Source: Acetobacter vaccinii
GTDB taxonomy: Bacteria; Pseudomonadota; Alphaproteobacteria; Acetobacterales; Acetobacteraceae
Direction: 5' to 3'
Assembly (NCBI RefSeq): GCF_008365315.1
Contig: NZ_CP043506.1
Location: forward strand, 1,346,001-1,410,000
Length of the DNA stretch: 64,000 nt
The position numbers were made by a program, and so were the translations under genes. The notes under the pieces were generated by a model. It did not search any database, was not told the origin of the DNA, and saw only the letters and a list, made by a program, of their open reading frames with translations. Below, piece by piece: positions 63,294 to 64,000 of the stretch (positions are counted from its first letter, which is position 1; each line of letters begins with the position of its first letter).

Positions 63294-63927
63294 GCTCCTG
63301 CGGGGTACCGCACGGCGGGTTCTGTTAAGGTTGTAAACATCCGCCTGTTTGCAAATGTCACGTGTAAATCAGTATTTGCAACCCATAGTGGTGGGGCTGT
63401 TATGCAGTGCCGCGTTTTGCAAACCGCGCCTGCAAAATGGTGCGCAGGGGGCCTGGGATCGTCTCCGGGTTGCGGGGTTGAGTCTGCGGACAAGAGTAGC
63501 CGGTTCAGATGTATTGTCTTTGTTATAACAAAGAAAGCGCAATATTCGTTTGATTTTAGGTGTGCCTCTTTTTGTGGTCGCATTGTCAGGATGAGCGCAC
63601 GGTACCTGCGACCGGGTTGCATTAACTGCATGACAGGGCAGCGCCTACTGCCAGTCGCGCATGCCATCATGGAGCGGGCAGGGGCCCCAGCGGTGGGCAG
63701 CAGATGGGTTGGCGTAGTCCTGTAAACTTTCTTCTGTTGTCAGCAGTTACGCCTAAAGCCTGTTGTGGGTGGGGCAGGTGGTGGTACCCATGACTGTGCG
63801 TGTGCGCACATAGTTTTTATGGTGCGTTACAGGGTGGATTTGTGGCCATAATGCGGCGTAAGGCTTGCGGTGTTGTAACAAGTGTTCAACAACGCAGCGC
63901 AGAACCGACGTTTATGGAGTCACAGGT
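63294..63927. other. 634-base stretch without a convincing gene
   Basis: No reading frame here looks like a protein. Visible items: inverted repeat TTGCAAAT (63349-63356) with ATTTGCAA (63374-63381); an 18-base perfect palindrome at 63517-63534; a TGTGCG/CGCACA stem at 63795-63810 followed shortly by TTTTT. The end must contain the promoter of the gene that starts at 63928. A small RNA or lost gene cannot be excluded. Confidence 0.5.
63517..63534. promoter_or_regulatory. 18-base perfect palindrome in gene-poor stretch
   Basis: TCTTTGTTATAACAAAGA, a symmetric AT-rich sequence without spacer. It resembles a regulator binding site, but the nearest start codon is about 390 bases away. Confidence 0.35.
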
Positions 63928-64000
63928 ATGAGTGAAACTATACCAATACCCGAAAGACGGGGGCTTAAGGACGCCTACCGGCTTCTTGTTGCTCTTGTTA
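63928..64000 (+). CDS. Unidentified gene, N-terminal 24 codons only (cut by window edge)
   Basis: ATG 63928 with TATGGAG upstream opens a frame reading MSETIPIPERRGLKDAYRLL and then VALV to the window end. A short polar start followed by what may be a first membrane helix would suit a membrane transporter, but there is too little sequence to name a family. Confidence 0.5.
   Translation, partial: MSETIPIPERRGLKDAYRLLVALV

Noticed and set aside
63402..63725. Plus-strand open frame of 107 codons in the gene-poor stretch
   Set aside because: No ribosome-binding site, no recognisable domain, and an equally long frame exists on the other strand.

Overview
The window looks like a chromosomal segment of an acetic acid bacterium (Acetobacteraceae, Alphaproteobacteria). 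The evidence is high GC by eye, a compact pqqABCDE cluster (PQQ serves the periplasmic dehydrogenases of these bacteria), alphaproteobacterial gene orders (alaC-hom-glpX-recJ; argS-SPOR-scpA-scpB-tatB-tatC-serS) and a GlcG/HbpS-type exported protein. Genus (Acetobacter, Komagataeibacter, Gluconacetobacter) cannot be fixed from the sequence alone. No prophage, CRISPR array or complete insertion sequence is visible; only the tail of an IS5-type transposase lies at the left edge.

Layout. 1-6.7 kb: transposase tail, YnfA-type membrane protein, exported GlcG-like protein and aldo/keto reductase divergent from a His-rich PadR/YqjI-like repressor, DctA-type symporter, PPK2 kinase, PlsC-like acyltransferase. 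6.7-13.2 kb: atypical SCO-like thioredoxin-fold protein, polA, ilvE, SelO. 13.2-18.2 kb: TonB-dependent receptor behind two strong dyads, RluD-type pseudouridine synthase, rpoH. 18.2-27 kb: alaC-hom-glpX-recJ, an OmpA-like lipoprotein, a ClpP paralogue with an altered triad, a diiron ferritin-like protein. 27-34.2 kb: EamA transporter, then an iron block (Fur-like box with a PepSY membrane protein; fecI-fecR-fecA with two further Fur-like boxes) interrupted by a SugE-type SMR protein. 34.4-40.6 kb: ABC-F ATPase, pqqABCDE, xthA, erpA-like gene. 40.7-50.2 kb: long plus-strand run dgt, argS, SPOR, scpAB, tatBC, serS, SMR protein, lipoprotein. 50.2-55 kb: DsbD/ScsB-like protein, CHCC zinc-finger protein, alpha/beta hydrolase, tRNA-Arg(CCG), ohr/ohrR. 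55-62.8 kb: a predicted organosulfur-scavenging block (acyl-CoA-dehydrogenase-like flavoprotein, FMN-dependent monooxygenase, MFS transporter, TauD/AtsK-type dioxygenase, divergent TonB receptor). 63-64 kb: DUF3147-like protein, a 634-base gene-poor stretch, and the start of an unidentified gene.

How genes work together. The iron genes appear to share a 15-base Fur-type dyad (consensus near TGCGAnnnnnTCGCA). pqqB, C, D and E overlap by ATGA junctions, implying translational coupling. The organosulfur genes form one minus-strand transcription unit with short gaps, opposite an outer-membrane receptor across an AT-rich divergent promoter region; I regard this as the most notable system here. Other points to examine are the ClpP-like Ser-His-Asn site, the SCO-like CX4C motif without the usual histidine, the His-rich PadR regulator with its operator, and the hairpins that cover the Shine-Dalgarno sequences of a TonB receptor and of rpoH.
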